The notes beneath the pieces were generated by a model that was given only the letters and a program-made list of their open reading frames with translations, was not told where the DNA came from and made no database searches. Shown piece after piece: positions 10,152 through 20,284 of a stretch of DNA of 64,000 nt; positions within the stretch are counted from its first letter, which is position 1; every line of letters begins with the position of its first letter. Origin of the DNA: Pseudorhodobacter aquimaris (GTDB lineage: Bacteria > Pseudomonadota > Alphaproteobacteria > Rhodobacterales > Rhodobacteraceae); NCBI RefSeq assembly GCF_001202025.1, contig NZ_LGHS01000052.1:69501-133500 (forward strand), given 5' to 3'. The translations under genes were made by a program, and so were the position numbers.

Positions 10152-11285
10152 TCAGCTTTCGCCGAATATCTCTGCCTGGTGTTCACCCAATTTAGGGGCC
10201 GGTCGGTCCAGCGCCAGATCGGTGCCGACGAAGGTCATGGGCGAACGCACACCCTTCAGCCCCTCAGGCGCGATCTGCAAGCCGCGCGCAACCACCTGCG
10301 GATCGGCAAAGACCTCTGCCAGATCGTTGATCGGGCCAGCGGGCACGCCAGCCGCCTCACAGGCCGCCAGCAGGTCTTCTTTGCTGCGCTGTTTCGTGGC
10401 GCGGGTCAGTGTCTCTGTCAGGGCGGCGCGATTGGTAACGCGGTCGGCATTGGTGGCAAACTCCGGCGTGGTACCCATTGCCGACATTCCCAAAAGGTCA
10501 CACAAACGGCGATACTGACCGTCATTGCCAGTGGCGATAATAATCCACCCGTCTGCACAATCGAACACCGCATAGGGCGCAAGGTTCGGATGCGCATTGC
10601 CCATCTTGGCCGGCGGCGCTCCCGTCGCCAGATAGTTCATCGCCTGATTGGCCATAACACCCGTCGCAACATCCAAGAGCGCCATATCGATATGCTGGCC
10701 CTGCCCTGTGGTGCCGCGCTGGTGGACCGCCGCCAAAATCGCGGTCGCGGCATAAATTCCGGTAAAAATATCCGTCACCGCCAGCCCGACCTTTTGCGGC
10801 TGGCCGTCCGGCTCTCCGGTGACCGACATCAGGCCCGACATGCCCTGAATGATAAAATCATAACCTGCACGATGCGCATATGGCCCCGTTTGCCCGAACC
10901 CGGTGATAGAGCAATAGATCAGCCGCGGGTTCACCTTTGCCATGCTTGCATAATCCAGCCCGTATTTGGCCAGACCGCCCACCTTGAAATTCTCGATCAC
11001 CACATCGACATCGGCCACCAGCTTGCGTACGACCTCTTGCCCCTCGGGGGTGCGAAAATCGGCGGTAACGGACCGTTTTCCACGGTTCGTCGCATGGAAA
11101 TAAGCGGCAGAGCGATCGCCCTCCCGCTCGATAAAGGGGGGGCCCCAGCGGCGGGTATCATCGCCTTCGGGGGCCTCCACCTTGATCACATCCGCGCCCA
11201 GATCGGCGAGGGTCTGACCGGCCCAAGGGCCTGCCAAAATCCGCGCCAGCTCAACCACTTTCAATCCGTTCAGCGGAGCCGCCAT
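10152..11285 (-). CDS. CaiB/BaiF family CoA-transferase
   Basis: 377 residues of the class III CoA-transferase family, which moves CoA between acyl groups through an aspartyl-CoA intermediate. Visible marks are the N-terminal LKVVELARILAGPWAGQTLADLGADVIKVE, RGKRSVTADF, and GQHIDMALLD, whose first aspartate aligns with the catalytic residue. The substrate cannot be told from sequence; formyl-CoA/oxalate or succinyl-CoA:dicarboxylate members look alike. Two bases separate it from the upstream DsbA-like gene, so it is probably in one unit with that gene and the DciA-like gene, though the functions have no clear link. Confidence 0.88.
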   Translation of the reverse strand: MAAPLNGLKVVELARILAGPWAGQTLADLGADVIKVEAPEGDDTRRWGPPFIEREGDRSAAYFHATNRGKRSVTADFRTPEGQEVVRKLVADVDVVIENFKVGGLAKYGLDYASMAKVNPRLIYCSITGFGQTGPYAHRAGYDFIIQGMSGLMSVTGEPDGQPQKVGLAVTDIFTGIYAATAILAAVHQRGTTGQGQHIDMALLDVATGVMANQAMNYLATGAPPAKMGNAHPNLAPYAVFDCADGWIIIATGNDGQYRRLCDLLGMSAMGTTPEFATNADRVTNRAALTETLTRATKQRSKEDLLAACEAAGVPAGPINDLAEVFADPQVVARGLQIAPEGLKGVRSPMTFVGTDLALDRPAPKLGEHQAEIFGES

Positions 11286-11287
11286 AT

Positions 11288-11905
11288 TTATTTCGCCAAT
11301 TCAGCGTCAATAAGCGCCTTGAGATCGGCATAGTTCATATTGCCATGCTTAGTCCCGTTGAGCACCAGAGAAGGGGTGGAGTTGATATCATCAGCCGTTG
11401 TATCGGCCTGATATTTATTCACCATCGCCTGCGCCATCGCGCCATCGTTCATGCAGGCGTCCAGCGCCGCATCTTCCAGACCGGCGGTCCGGCCAAGACG
11501 GCGCAGGTTTTCCACCACAGTCGCCGGATCATCCGAACCGGCCCATTCACGCACAGTGTTGAACAAAATCTCCTGAATACCGAAATAGCGCGTCTCGCCA
11601 CCGCAACGCGCCACCATAGAGGCCCAAAGGCCGTAGCGGTCAAAATACACCTCGCGGAACACGAATTTGATCTTGCCGGTGTCGATATAATCGCGCTTCA
11701 ATTCCTTGAAAACGGTCGCATGGAATGTCGCACAATGCGGGCAGGTATAAGAAGCGTATTCGGTCAGAACCACTTTGGCATCGGGATTGCCCAAGACCAT
11801 ATCCGGCACCTCAGGCAGGTCGGCATCAGCGGTCTGTGCCCAGCTTGGCACAGCGGTGGTTGCCATTAATGCCGCAAGGGCGATGGAAAATTCTCTGCGG
11901 TTCAT
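11288..11905 (-). CDS. DsbA-family thiol:disulfide oxidoreductase (periplasmic)
   Basis: 205 residues. A twin-arginine-like MNRREFSIALAALMATTAVPSWA leader, probably cut after AQA/AWA, sends it to the periplasm. The thioredoxin fold carries CPHC in YASYTCPHCATFH, then a helical insertion and the cis-proline loop NSTPSLVLNG. These are DsbA/DsbG-like features for oxidising or shuffling disulfides in exported proteins. Its start overlaps the DciA-like stop by 4 bases. Confidence 0.9.
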   Translation of the reverse strand: MNRREFSIALAALMATTAVPSWAQTADADLPEVPDMVLGNPDAKVVLTEYASYTCPHCATFHATVFKELKRDYIDTGKIKFVFREVYFDRYGLWASMVARCGGETRYFGIQEILFNTVREWAGSDDPATVVENLRRLGRTAGLEDAALDACMNDGAMAQAMVNKYQADTTADDINSTPSLVLNGTKHGNMNYADLKALIDAELAK

Positions 11906-12444
11906 GTTCTGCCTCTCTGTGATTTGGCACGAGATAAGAAGTTTTGCGTCAAAGTTTCAAGTGCCTCACGCAACGCATTGTCGTGAACACCCGTGGCAAC
12001 CCGGCTTGCCTCGGCCTTGATCGCGGGGTCGGGGGCGGGTTTTTGGGCCGGCGCATGGGAAAAGCTGGCCTGCCCTTCGGCAAAGCCCGTGGGCGCGGTT
12101 TGTGTCAGGCTGATCCGGGAAATCGCGGCATAACCATAGCAGGCATTCACCTTTTCCTTGATCGCGGGCAATTGCATCTGCACCACCGGCGCATTCACAG
12201 ATGTCGTCAGCAAGGTAAGCGAGGCCCCCATACCACCCTTGCCATAACCGATTTTCACGGGGCGGGTGATGGAGGCCAGATCGGGGCCGACAACCTCGGC
12301 CCATGCGGTCAAAAGCCGGGTCACGGCAAAACCGCGTGCCTCGCCCGCTGTCCTGATCCGCTCTTTCAACAGGCCCGAGGCCGACTCAAACCCGCGCATA
12401 CGTCGTGTTCGCCCCTGAAACTGCCCGTTCTTTGCCTGCTTCAT
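11902..12444 (-). CDS. DUF721 / DciA-like protein
   Basis: 180 residues. The N-terminal part, with LTAWAEVVGPDLASITRPVKIGYG followed by a strand-rich region ending in NACYGYAAISRI, matches DUF721. Members of this family (DciA) help load the replicative helicase in bacteria without DnaC. The C-terminal 60 residues are rich in Ala and Pro and look flexible. It heads a minus-strand unit with the DsbA-like and CoA-transferase genes and diverges from mutY (77 bases apart). Confidence 0.75.
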   Translation of the reverse strand: MKQAKNGQFQGRTRRMRGFESASGLLKERIRTAGEARGFAVTRLLTAWAEVVGPDLASITRPVKIGYGKGGMGASLTLLTTSVNAPVVQMQLPAIKEKVNACYGYAAISRISLTQTAPTGFAEGQASFSHAPAQKPAPDPAIKAEASRVATGVHDNALREALETLTQNFLSRAKSQRGRT

Positions 12445-12521
12445 CTGGTCATTCCCCTCACTTGCCCTATCTTAGCGCGCTGTGCGACAGGTGCCAGCAG
12501 GAATGTAAAAGGCGACAGATA

Positions 12522-13544
12522 ATGCGCAAGGAAACAGCGGCCCTTTTGGACTGGTATGATCGCCACGCCCGCGAAATGCCGTGGCGCAGCCCGCCGGGCA
12601 GCGGGCAAACCCCCGATCCATACCGGATTTGGTTGTCTGAGGTGATGCTTCAACAAACCACAGTGGCCGCCGTGCGCGCCTATTTTGACCGTTTCACAAC
12701 ACGCTGGCCCACGGTCGCCGATCTGGCCGCCGCACAGGATGCCGATGTCATGGCCGAATGGGCGGGGCTTGGATATTATGCGCGCGCCCGCAACCTGCTG
12801 AAATGCGCGCGGGTGGTGGCAGAGGCAGGCGGGTTTCCCGAAACATATAAGGGGCTTTTGGCACTGCCGGGCGTTGGGCCCTATACCGCCGCCGCCGTAG
12901 CCTCTATTGCGTTTGACCAACCCGCGACCGTGGTGGACGGCAATGTGGAGCGCGTCATGGCGCGGCTGTTCAATGTTGAAAAACCCTTGCCGCTGTCCAA
13001 ACCGGATCTGACGGTGCTGGCCGCTGAACTGACGCCGAAAACCCGTCCCGGTGACTATGCCCAAGCAGTGATGGACCTTGGCGCCACCATCTGCACCCCG
13101 CGCAATCCGGCCTGTGGCATCTGTCCCCTCCGCCCTTTTTGTGCCGCTCAGGCCGAGGGCACCCAAGGCACCCTGCCCCGCAAGGTTCCGAAACCGGAAA
13201 AGCCGACCCGAACCGGCACGCTCTGGCTGGCGCGTCACCCCGATGGCCGCTGGCTGATAGAGGAACGCGCGGCAAAAGGGCTTTTGGGGGGCATGATCGG
13301 TTTTCCCGGCGCGGGCTGGGACAGCAAATCAGCCCATGACGCCCCGCCCGTGACCGCCAACTGGCAGGATGTCGGACAGATCCGCCATACCTTCACCCAT
13401 TTCCACGCAGCGCTTACGGTGCTTGCGGCCACGACCAGCGCCGCGCCAGATCACGGTATATTTCAATCCGTTAACCCCGAAAACCTGCCCACATTGATGC
13501 GAAAAGCCTTCGATCTCGCCGCCACGACGCTTTTGCCACGTTGA
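12522..13544 (+). CDS. mutY: A/G-specific adenine glycosylase
   Basis: 340 residues from MRKETAALLDWYDRH. It removes A mispaired with 8-oxoguanine. Visible: the catalytic Glu region WLSEVMLQQTT, the helix-hairpin-helix LPGVGPYTAAAVASI, the catalytic Asp in VVDGNVERVMAR, the four-cysteine iron-sulfur loop ICTPRNPACGICPLRPFC, and a C-terminal NUDIX-like domain (about residues 225-335) that reads 8-oxoG. The frame is open upstream to 12405, but the family start is at 12522. Confidence 0.96.
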   Translation: MRKETAALLDWYDRHAREMPWRSPPGSGQTPDPYRIWLSEVMLQQTTVAAVRAYFDRFTTRWPTVADLAAAQDADVMAEWAGLGYYARARNLLKCARVVAEAGGFPETYKGLLALPGVGPYTAAAVASIAFDQPATVVDGNVERVMARLFNVEKPLPLSKPDLTVLAAELTPKTRPGDYAQAVMDLGATICTPRNPACGICPLRPFCAAQAEGTQGTLPRKVPKPEKPTRTGTLWLARHPDGRWLIEERAAKGLLGGMIGFPGAGWDSKSAHDAPPVTANWQDVGQIRHTFTHFHAALTVLAATTSAAPDHGIFQSVNPENLPTLMRKAFDLAATTLLPR

Positions 13545-13588
13545 CCGAATGCCCACCCCGCAGCATCATGCGGTGAAAAAGGTTTCAT

Positions 13589-14728
13589 ATGTCAATCTCC
13601 CCCGTCGCCAAGGTCACCAGGATCGATCAAGCCCTGCCGTTCTGGCTGTCACTGGGGCTTATTCCTGTCGCTGTTATCTCGGCACTGGTCGGGGGCTGGA
13701 CGGTGGCCTTGATGCCGCTGGCCTCATGGGGACTGTTTTCACTGCTGGACGCGGTTCTGGGGCGCAACCCTGATAACCCTGACCCTGAGACCCCTGAGGC
13801 GGGGCTGTTTTGGTACCGGATGATCACACTGATCTGGTTTCCGCTTCAGTTCGCGCTGCTGTGTTGGCTGCTCTATTATGTGCCGCGCGCCGAGCATCTT
13901 GGCACGCTTGAACGCGTCTTGATTTTCTTTGGCATGGGGGTAATTTCCGGCACCATCGGCATCAACTACAGCCACGAGCTGATGCATCAAAAATCCAAGC
14001 TCGAACGCTGGATGGCCGATCTGCTGCTGGCCTCGGTGCTGTATTCTCATTTCCGGTCGGAACACTTGCGGGTGCATCACCTCTATGTCGGCACGCCACG
14101 TGATCCGGTCACTGCCCGCTATAATGAGGGGTTCCACCGCTTTTTCCCGCGGGTTTTGCGGCAATCTCTGCTCTCTAGCTGGAAGGCGGAAAAGGCGATG
14201 TTGGCACGGCGCAAACTGCCGGTGACCGATATCGGCAATCCGTTCTGGCGCTATGGGGCGCTGCAAGGCGCGATGCTGGTGCTGGCCTTTGCCTTGGGGG
14301 GATGGGTCGGGCTTGGCCTATTCATCTATCAGGCCATCACCGCCATTTGGCAGCTGGAGCTGGTGAATTACGTCGAGCATTACGGCCTCACCCGTCGCCA
14401 TTTGGGCGCGGGCAAATATGAACACGTTCTGCCGCGCCATTCATGGAATGCGGATCATACCGCCTCGAACTGGTTGCTGATCAATCTGCAACGCCATTCG
14501 GACCATCACTACAAACCCGACCGCCGCTTTCCCCTGCTGCAAACCTACGGGGATGATGAGGCGCCGCAACTGCCATATGGCTATCCGGTGATGACGGCGG
14601 CCGCGATGTTTCCGCCCCTGTATAAACGCATGATGAACCGGCGGGTGCGCGACTGGCGGCGGAAATATTACCCCGACATCACCGACTGGCACAGCTATAA
14701 CAAAGCGTTAAATCCATTGCCGCGTTAG
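13589..14728 (+). CDS. alkB: Alkane 1-monooxygenase (membrane di-iron)
   Basis: 379 residues, near the usual size. It hydroxylates the end carbon of alkanes at the inner membrane using a di-iron site and electrons from rubredoxin. The histidine boxes are present: NYSHELMHQ (HELMH), SEHLRVHH (HLRVHH), NYVEHYGL, and LQRHSDHHYKPDRRF. Several hydrophobic membrane segments lie in the first half. No rubredoxin, reductase or alkane regulator is next to it, so electron donors must be elsewhere. The gap to mutY is 44 bases. Confidence 0.93.
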   Translation: MSISPVAKVTRIDQALPFWLSLGLIPVAVISALVGGWTVALMPLASWGLFSLLDAVLGRNPDNPDPETPEAGLFWYRMITLIWFPLQFALLCWLLYYVPRAEHLGTLERVLIFFGMGVISGTIGINYSHELMHQKSKLERWMADLLLASVLYSHFRSEHLRVHHLYVGTPRDPVTARYNEGFHRFFPRVLRQSLLSSWKAEKAMLARRKLPVTDIGNPFWRYGALQGAMLVLAFALGGWVGLGLFIYQAITAIWQLELVNYVEHYGLTRRHLGAGKYEHVLPRHSWNADHTASNWLLINLQRHSDHHYKPDRRFPLLQTYGDDEAPQLPYGYPVMTAAAMFPPLYKRMMNRRVRDWRRKYYPDITDWHSYNKALNPLPR

Positions 14729-14733
14729 ACATC

Positions 14734-14764
14734 AAAAAGCCCGCCATGAAACAGACATGGCGGG
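14734..14764 (-). terminator. Rho-independent terminator of ccrM
   Basis: CCCGCCATG and CATGGCGGG form a 9-bp stem around a 7-base loop, followed on the minus strand by CTTTTTG. It sits between the convergent alkB and ccrM genes and its T run serves ccrM. Confidence 0.8.
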
Positions 14765-14820
14765 AAGTTATATCAGGGGGCGGGCCCCTGACACAGGCAT
14801 TTCGGAATGAAACTGGTGGA

Positions 14821-15981
<1,161 letters not shown>

Positions 15982-15989
15982 TTAAAGAT

Positions 15990-16028
15990 GAGTCATTACT
16001 GATTCATCGTCAAATTCTTTATTGAATC
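15990..16028 (-). promoter_or_regulatory. Cluster of three GANTC sites upstream of ccrM
   Basis: GAGTC (15990-15994), GATTC (16001-16005) and GAATC (16024-16028) lie within 39 bases in the rnhB-ccrM spacer, 51-89 bases before the ccrM start. GANTC is the site CcrM itself methylates. A run of AT-rich sequence surrounds them, fitting a promoter. The last site overlaps the rnhB stop codon. Confidence 0.65.
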
Positions 16029-16662
16029 AAGGGGTTATATATTTTTCTTGATACAAGATGTTGTGTACCGGCTTGAACGAACGTCTATGATGCGGGGTCA
16101 CACCAATATTTAGGAGCGCGGAGTGATGCTCTTTTGTCGGATATCCGGCGTTCCGATCCCAGCCATATCCCGGATACTGTTGCGCCAAATCCACCATCAG
16201 GCGATCGCGTGTTACTTTTGCAACAATCGAGGCCGCTGCGATCGAAAGGGAAAGGGCATCACCTTTGACAATCGCCTGCCCCGCGCAAGGCATATCGCGT
16301 GGCAAAAGGTTGCCGTCGATCAACGCAAAGTCCGGCGGGCGCGGCAGGCCTTGCAAGGCACGCACCATGGCAAGATGGCTGGCACGCAGGATGTTGATCT
16401 CGTCGATCTCCTCGACAGAAGCATGGGCGATGGAAACCTCGGCCAGATCCATGATCAGATCGAACAGGATATCCCTGCGTTTGGCGGTCAGGGTCTTGCT
16501 GTCGCCAAGGCCGGGCGGAACCTTGCCCGGCAACAAGCGCACCGCCGCCGCCGTCACCGGCCCGGCTAAGGGGCCGCGCCCCACCTCATCCACCCCCGCA
16601 ATACAGGTCGCACCCCGCGCTTGGGCCTCTGTTTCAAATCTGTCATCTGCTGTGCTTTTCAT
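16027..16662 (-). CDS. rnhB: Ribonuclease HII
   Basis: 211 residues from MKSTADDRFETEAQ; the frame is open far upstream to 17295, but that part is antisense to other genes. It cuts RNA in RNA/DNA hybrids and single ribonucleotides in DNA. Visible active-site features: GVDEVGRGPLAGPV (first Asp-Glu pair), the ALIDGN Asp, and KGDALSLSIAAASIVAKVTRDR with the next acidic residue. Cytosolic. It is followed by ccrM on the same strand, an order common in this group of bacteria. Confidence 0.95.
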   Translation of the reverse strand: MKSTADDRFETEAQARGATCIAGVDEVGRGPLAGPVTAAAVRLLPGKVPPGLGDSKTLTAKRRDILFDLIMDLAEVSIAHASVEEIDEINILRASHLAMVRALQGLPRPPDFALIDGNLLPRDMPCAGQAIVKGDALSLSIAAASIVAKVTRDRLMVDLAQQYPGYGWDRNAGYPTKEHHSALLNIGVTPHHRRSFKPVHNILYQEKYITP

Positions 16663-16803
16663 GCAGCCAGACAAACCCCATCCGCGGGCAAATGGAAAGA
16701 GCCATAGCCGCCGATATGTCATAACCCCCCTGATCGCGGGCTTTGATATTGAATATCCGCGCCACTTGCGGGCAAGATCGCCACAGATCAGGAGGGTCAT
16801 GTT

Positions 16804-17091
16804 GTGATCATAAAACTTGGGGCCGCCGCCCTGTTGGTTCTGGCACTTGCAGGAACAGCACAGGCCGAATGCTATGCCGATTATAAGGCGAAACGCGACA
16901 ACCCGCTGCGGCTGCACTACGGCGTTGTCGCCCTGCCACAATCGGCCTGCTCGTCGGATGCGGCCGCGCGGTTTATCGCCCCGCGTCTGGCACAAAAGGG
17001 GTGGACCCTCTTGAACATCCTGTCCGTTTTCGGGCCTGAAGGCCTTGCAGAAAGGAAAGCCAATGCGGGCGCTTATTTCCTCTCCCTTTGA
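16804..17091 (+). CDS. Small exported protein of unknown function
   Basis: 95 residues starting at GTG; GGAGGG (16791-16796) is well placed, and the nearer ATG at 16799 meets a stop at once. The N-terminus is a clear signal peptide (IIKLGAAALLVLALAGTAQA, probably cut before ECYADYKAK). The mature part has two cysteines that could form a disulfide in the periplasm. No family recognised. Its 3' end overlaps the next gene by 29 bases, so the two are probably translated together. It diverges from rnhB. Confidence 0.7.
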   Translation: MIIKLGAAALLVLALAGTAQAECYADYKAKRDNPLRLHYGVVALPQSACSSDAAARFIAPRLAQKGWTLLNILSVFGPEGLAERKANAGAYFLSL

Positions 17092-17767
17092 TAATCTGCG
17101 GGCGGGCAACCGTGTGGTTGCAGGCGGGATTGCGGCTATTGTCCTGATCTTGTTGGCGGCGGCGGTCTTGTTGTTCATGAACCTGCCTGATGCCAATGCC
17201 TTCAACGCAAGGGTGGAACGGATCTTTGTCGAGAATGACGGGTTGACCACGGGGCCGGAGATCAAGCTTCTGGAAATCCTTGCGCAATCGGGCACGGCCT
17301 TTTCGGATGTTCTGGCCAGTTACCGCGTCGTGATCTTTGTGCTGCTGGTTTTTGCCACGGCTTTGATGATCGCGGCGCTGGTGTTTCTCGTCACGATTGT
17401 TGCGCTCAACCGGCGGATCTCGGCAATTCAGCGGTCGGGGATTCAGGTGTCCAGCCTCTTGATCAGCCGCGAAAGCAATGCGGTCTACATCAATGATCTG
17501 GAGTTCAAGCTGACCGAAGCGGCGCTTGAGACGCTCTCGGTTCTGGCCGAGGCGCGGATGGATGATGACGTGATGACCGGCGCGCAGATCGAGGGCATGA
17601 TCTCTGGCCGCGATGCCAGCGATTGCGAAGAGGCGGCAGGCGCCACACGCATCAAACGGCTGCGCGATACCTTGGGCAATCAACTGGTGTCGGAGCTTCT
17701 GGTCAAAACCATTGCGCGGCGCGGTTACGTTCTGGCGGTCGGCAAGGATGTTATCCGCATGATGTAA
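17063..17767 (+). CDS. Membrane-anchored winged-helix DNA-binding protein
   Basis: 234 residues from MRALISSPFDNLR, preceded by AAAGGAAA. Two hydrophobic segments, about residues 19-41 and 85-110, frame a short periplasmic loop. The C-terminal 85 residues look like an OmpR/PhoB-type winged helix: LEFKLTEAALETLSVLAEA, then ATRIKRLRDTLG, ending in the wing ARRGYVLAV. No receiver domain is present. This resembles membrane-bound one-component regulators (ToxR/CadC style), though here the DNA-binding part is C-terminal. Target genes unknown; the overlapping exported protein upstream may be its sensing partner. Confidence 0.7.
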   Translation: MRALISSPFDNLRAGNRVVAGGIAAIVLILLAAAVLLFMNLPDANAFNARVERIFVENDGLTTGPEIKLLEILAQSGTAFSDVLASYRVVIFVLLVFATALMIAALVFLVTIVALNRRISAIQRSGIQVSSLLISRESNAVYINDLEFKLTEAALETLSVLAEARMDDDVMTGAQIEGMISGRDASDCEEAAGATRIKRLRDTLGNQLVSELLVKTIARRGYVLAVGKDVIRMM

Positions 17768-17836
17768 GGGCAAACGCTTGCAGCAGGCGCGCGCTTGGCC
17801 TATACGCCCCCCTCTTGGATTTTTCGGGGGGACGCC

Positions 17837-18931
17837 ATGATACCGACGCCTTACTACCTGATCGACAAGACGAAACTCGCCGCCAATATGGCCAAGATGG
17901 ACCGTCTGCGCGCGCTTTCCGGCGCGAAATGCCTGCTTGCACTGAAATGTTTTGCCACCTGGCCCGCGTTTGACGTGATGCGCGACCATATGGATGGCAC
18001 CACCTCCAGCAGCCTCTATGAGCTGCGCCTGGGGCGTGAGAAGTTTGGCCGTGAAACCCATGCCTATTCCGTGGCTTGGGCGGATGATGAGGTGGATGAG
18101 GCTGTTGGCTATGCCGATAAGATCATCTTCAATTCCATCAGCCAGTTGGAACGGTTTGCCGATAAAACCACCGGACTGGCGCGCGGTTTGCGGCTGAATC
18201 CGCAGTTTTCGACCTCGCATTTCGACCTTGCCGATCCGGCGCGCCCCTTCAGCCGTTTGGGCGAATGGGATGTGCAAAAGCTGATGGCGGTGGCCGATCA
18301 GATCACGGGTGTGATGATCCATTATAACTGCGAGAACGATGATTTCGATCTGTTCGACCAACAGTTGACGCGGATCGAGACCGAGTTTGGCAGCTTCTTG
18401 CAGCGTCTGGACTGGGTCAGCCTTGGTGGCGGCATCCATTTTACCGGCGATGATTACCCGCTGGAGGCGCTGGCAAAACGGCTTCGGGCCTTTGCCGATA
18501 AATTCGGCGTGCAGGTCTATCTGGAACCCGGTGAGGCCGCGATCACCGGTACGGCCAGCCTTGAGGTGACGGTGCTGGACGTGCTGAACAACGGTAAGGA
18601 TCTGGCGATTGTGGATGCCTCGGTAGAGGCGCATATGCTCGATTTGCTGATCTACCGCGAATCTGCCAAGATGGATGTGACGGGCGACCACCCGTTCATG
18701 ATCTGCGGCAAATCCTGCCTTGCGGGCGATGTTTTCGGAGAGTTCTCCTTTGCCGCGCCGCTGAAAATCGGGGACCGGCTGAGCATTGCCGATGCGGCCG
18801 GCTATACCATGGTAAAGAAAAACTGGTTCAACGGCGTAAAAATGCCTGCGATCGTTCTGCGAGAGCTTGACGGCACGCTGACCGTGGCGCGGACGTTTGA
18901 CTATAGTGATTTTGAAGGCAATCTGGGCTGA
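17837..18931 (+). CDS. nspC: Carboxynorspermidine/carboxyspermidine decarboxylase
   Basis: 364 residues from MIPTPYYLIDKTKL; an earlier in-frame ATG at 17795 gives an odd extension. A PLP enzyme with the alanine racemase-type barrel: the Schiff-base Lys is in CLLALKCFATW, the phosphate-binding glycines in SLGGGIHFTG, and EPGEAAI and CGKSCLAGDVFGEF near the C-terminus are family marks. It decarboxylates carboxy(nor)spermidine to (nor)spermidine. The next gene makes its substrate, 12 bases away on the same strand, so the two form a polyamine operon. Which polyamine is made cannot be told. Confidence 0.93.
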   Translation: MIPTPYYLIDKTKLAANMAKMDRLRALSGAKCLLALKCFATWPAFDVMRDHMDGTTSSSLYELRLGREKFGRETHAYSVAWADDEVDEAVGYADKIIFNSISQLERFADKTTGLARGLRLNPQFSTSHFDLADPARPFSRLGEWDVQKLMAVADQITGVMIHYNCENDDFDLFDQQLTRIETEFGSFLQRLDWVSLGGGIHFTGDDYPLEALAKRLRAFADKFGVQVYLEPGEAAITGTASLEVTVLDVLNNGKDLAIVDASVEAHMLDLLIYRESAKMDVTGDHPFMICGKSCLAGDVFGEFSFAAPLKIGDRLSIADAAGYTMVKKNWFNGVKMPAIVLRELDGTLTVARTFDYSDFEGNLG

Positions 18932-18943
18932 AGGAGGCTTGAT

Positions 18944-20182
18944 ATGAAACGCAATGTTCTAATCATCGGTGCTGGAGGTGTGGCACAGGTTGTGGCGCAT
19001 AAATGCGCGCAAAACAACGACGTGCTGGGCGATCTCCATATCGCAAGCCGTACGCTGTCCAAATGCGAAGCGATCATTCAAACGGTACATGAAAAAGCCG
19101 CGATGAAGGTTCCGGGGCCGTTCCACGCATATACCCTTGATGCCACCAACGTAGAGGCCGTGAAAACGCTTATCCGCCAGACCGGCGCGCAGATCGTGAT
19201 CAATGTCGGCTCTCCATTTGTGAATATGACCGTGCTGGACGCCTGCATTGATACCGGGGCCGCCTATATCGACACGGCGATCCATGAAGATCCGACCAAG
19301 ATCTGCGAGACCCCGCCGTGGTATGCCAACTATGAGTGGAAGAAACGCGAGGCCTGCAAGGCCGCTGGTGTGACGGCGGTGCTGGGTGCGGGCTTTGATC
19401 CGGGCGTGGTAAATGCCTTTGCGCGCTATGCGGTTGATGCCTGCATGGACGAGGTGCACAGCATTGATATCGTTGATATTAATGCGGGCAACCACGGCAA
19501 GTATTTCTCGACCAACTTTGATCCCGAGATCAACTTCCGCGAATTTACCGGCACGGTTTACAGCTGGCAAAAGGGCGCGTGGCAGGAAAACAAGATGTTC
19601 GAGGTGATGCGCGAGGATGACCTGCCGGTCGTCGGCAAGCAAAAATCCTACATGTCCGGCCATGATGAGGTGCATTCGCTGTCCAACCGCTATCCGCAGG
19701 CCGATGTGCGCTTCTGGATGGGGTTTGGCGATCACTACATCAACGTGTTCACCGTGCTGCAAAATCTGGGCCTTTTGTCCGAGCAGCCCGTCACCACCGC
19801 CGAAGGGTTGGAAGTTGTGCCGTTGAAGGTCGTCAAGGCCGTTCTGCCCGACCCAAGCAGCCTTGCCCCGAATTATACCGGCAAGACCTGCATCGGGGAT
19901 TTTGTCAAAGGCACCAAGGACGGCCAGCCGGTTGAGGTGTTCGTCTACAATATCTCGGACCACAAGGACGCCTATAATGAGGTCGGTTCGCAAGGGATTT
20001 CCTATACCGCGGGTGTGCCGCCCGTTGCGGCCGCGATGCTGATCGCCGAAGGCACTTGGGACGTAGGCCATATGGCGAATGTCGAAGACCTCGACGCCAG
20101 ACCCTTCCTTGGCCTGCTCAACAAGATCGGGCTGCCAACGCGGATCAAGGATGCCGCGGGCGATCGGGCCTTGGATCTCTAA
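18944..20182 (+). CDS. Carboxynorspermidine synthase (saccharopine dehydrogenase family)
   Basis: 412 residues starting MKRNVLIIGAGGVAQVVAHK, a Rossmann nucleotide-binding site. GGAGG lies just upstream. It joins aspartate semialdehyde to a diamine by NADPH-dependent reductive condensation, making carboxynorspermidine or carboxyspermidine for the decarboxylase encoded just before it. Family features include INVGSPFVNMTVLDACIDTG, the GVTAVLGAGFDPGVVNAFA segment and DVRFWMGFGDHYINVF. A hairpin at 20187-20215 probably ends the operon. Confidence 0.92.
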   Translation: MKRNVLIIGAGGVAQVVAHKCAQNNDVLGDLHIASRTLSKCEAIIQTVHEKAAMKVPGPFHAYTLDATNVEAVKTLIRQTGAQIVINVGSPFVNMTVLDACIDTGAAYIDTAIHEDPTKICETPPWYANYEWKKREACKAAGVTAVLGAGFDPGVVNAFARYAVDACMDEVHSIDIVDINAGNHGKYFSTNFDPEINFREFTGTVYSWQKGAWQENKMFEVMREDDLPVVGKQKSYMSGHDEVHSLSNRYPQADVRFWMGFGDHYINVFTVLQNLGLLSEQPVTTAEGLEVVPLKVVKAVLPDPSSLAPNYTGKTCIGDFVKGTKDGQPVEVFVYNISDHKDAYNEVGSQGISYTAGVPPVAAAMLIAEGTWDVGHMANVEDLDARPFLGLLNKIGLPTRIKDAAGDRALDL

Positions 20183-20186
20183 TCTT

Positions 20187-20215
20187 TTGGGGGCGCGCCG
20201 GTTGGTGCGCCCCAA
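20187..20215 (+). terminator. Probable terminator of the polyamine operon
   Basis: TTGGGG(G)CGC pairs with GCGCCCCAA, with one bulged G, directly after the stop codon; only a short TTT follows. Confidence 0.4.
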
Positions 20216-20284
20216 TTTCATCAGGTAGGGAACCGAATACCCCATCTGTGCGTTTCGTCACATGGCCCCTTACGGAGAGATATC

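Noticed and set aside
16973-18691. 572-codon antisense open frame opposite the polyamine decarboxylase
   Set aside because: Shadow of a well-identified gene; low-complexity basic composition without domains.
18959-20245. 428-codon antisense open frame opposite carboxynorspermidine synthase
   Set aside because: Shadow frame; the plus-strand protein has clear Rossmann and family motifs.
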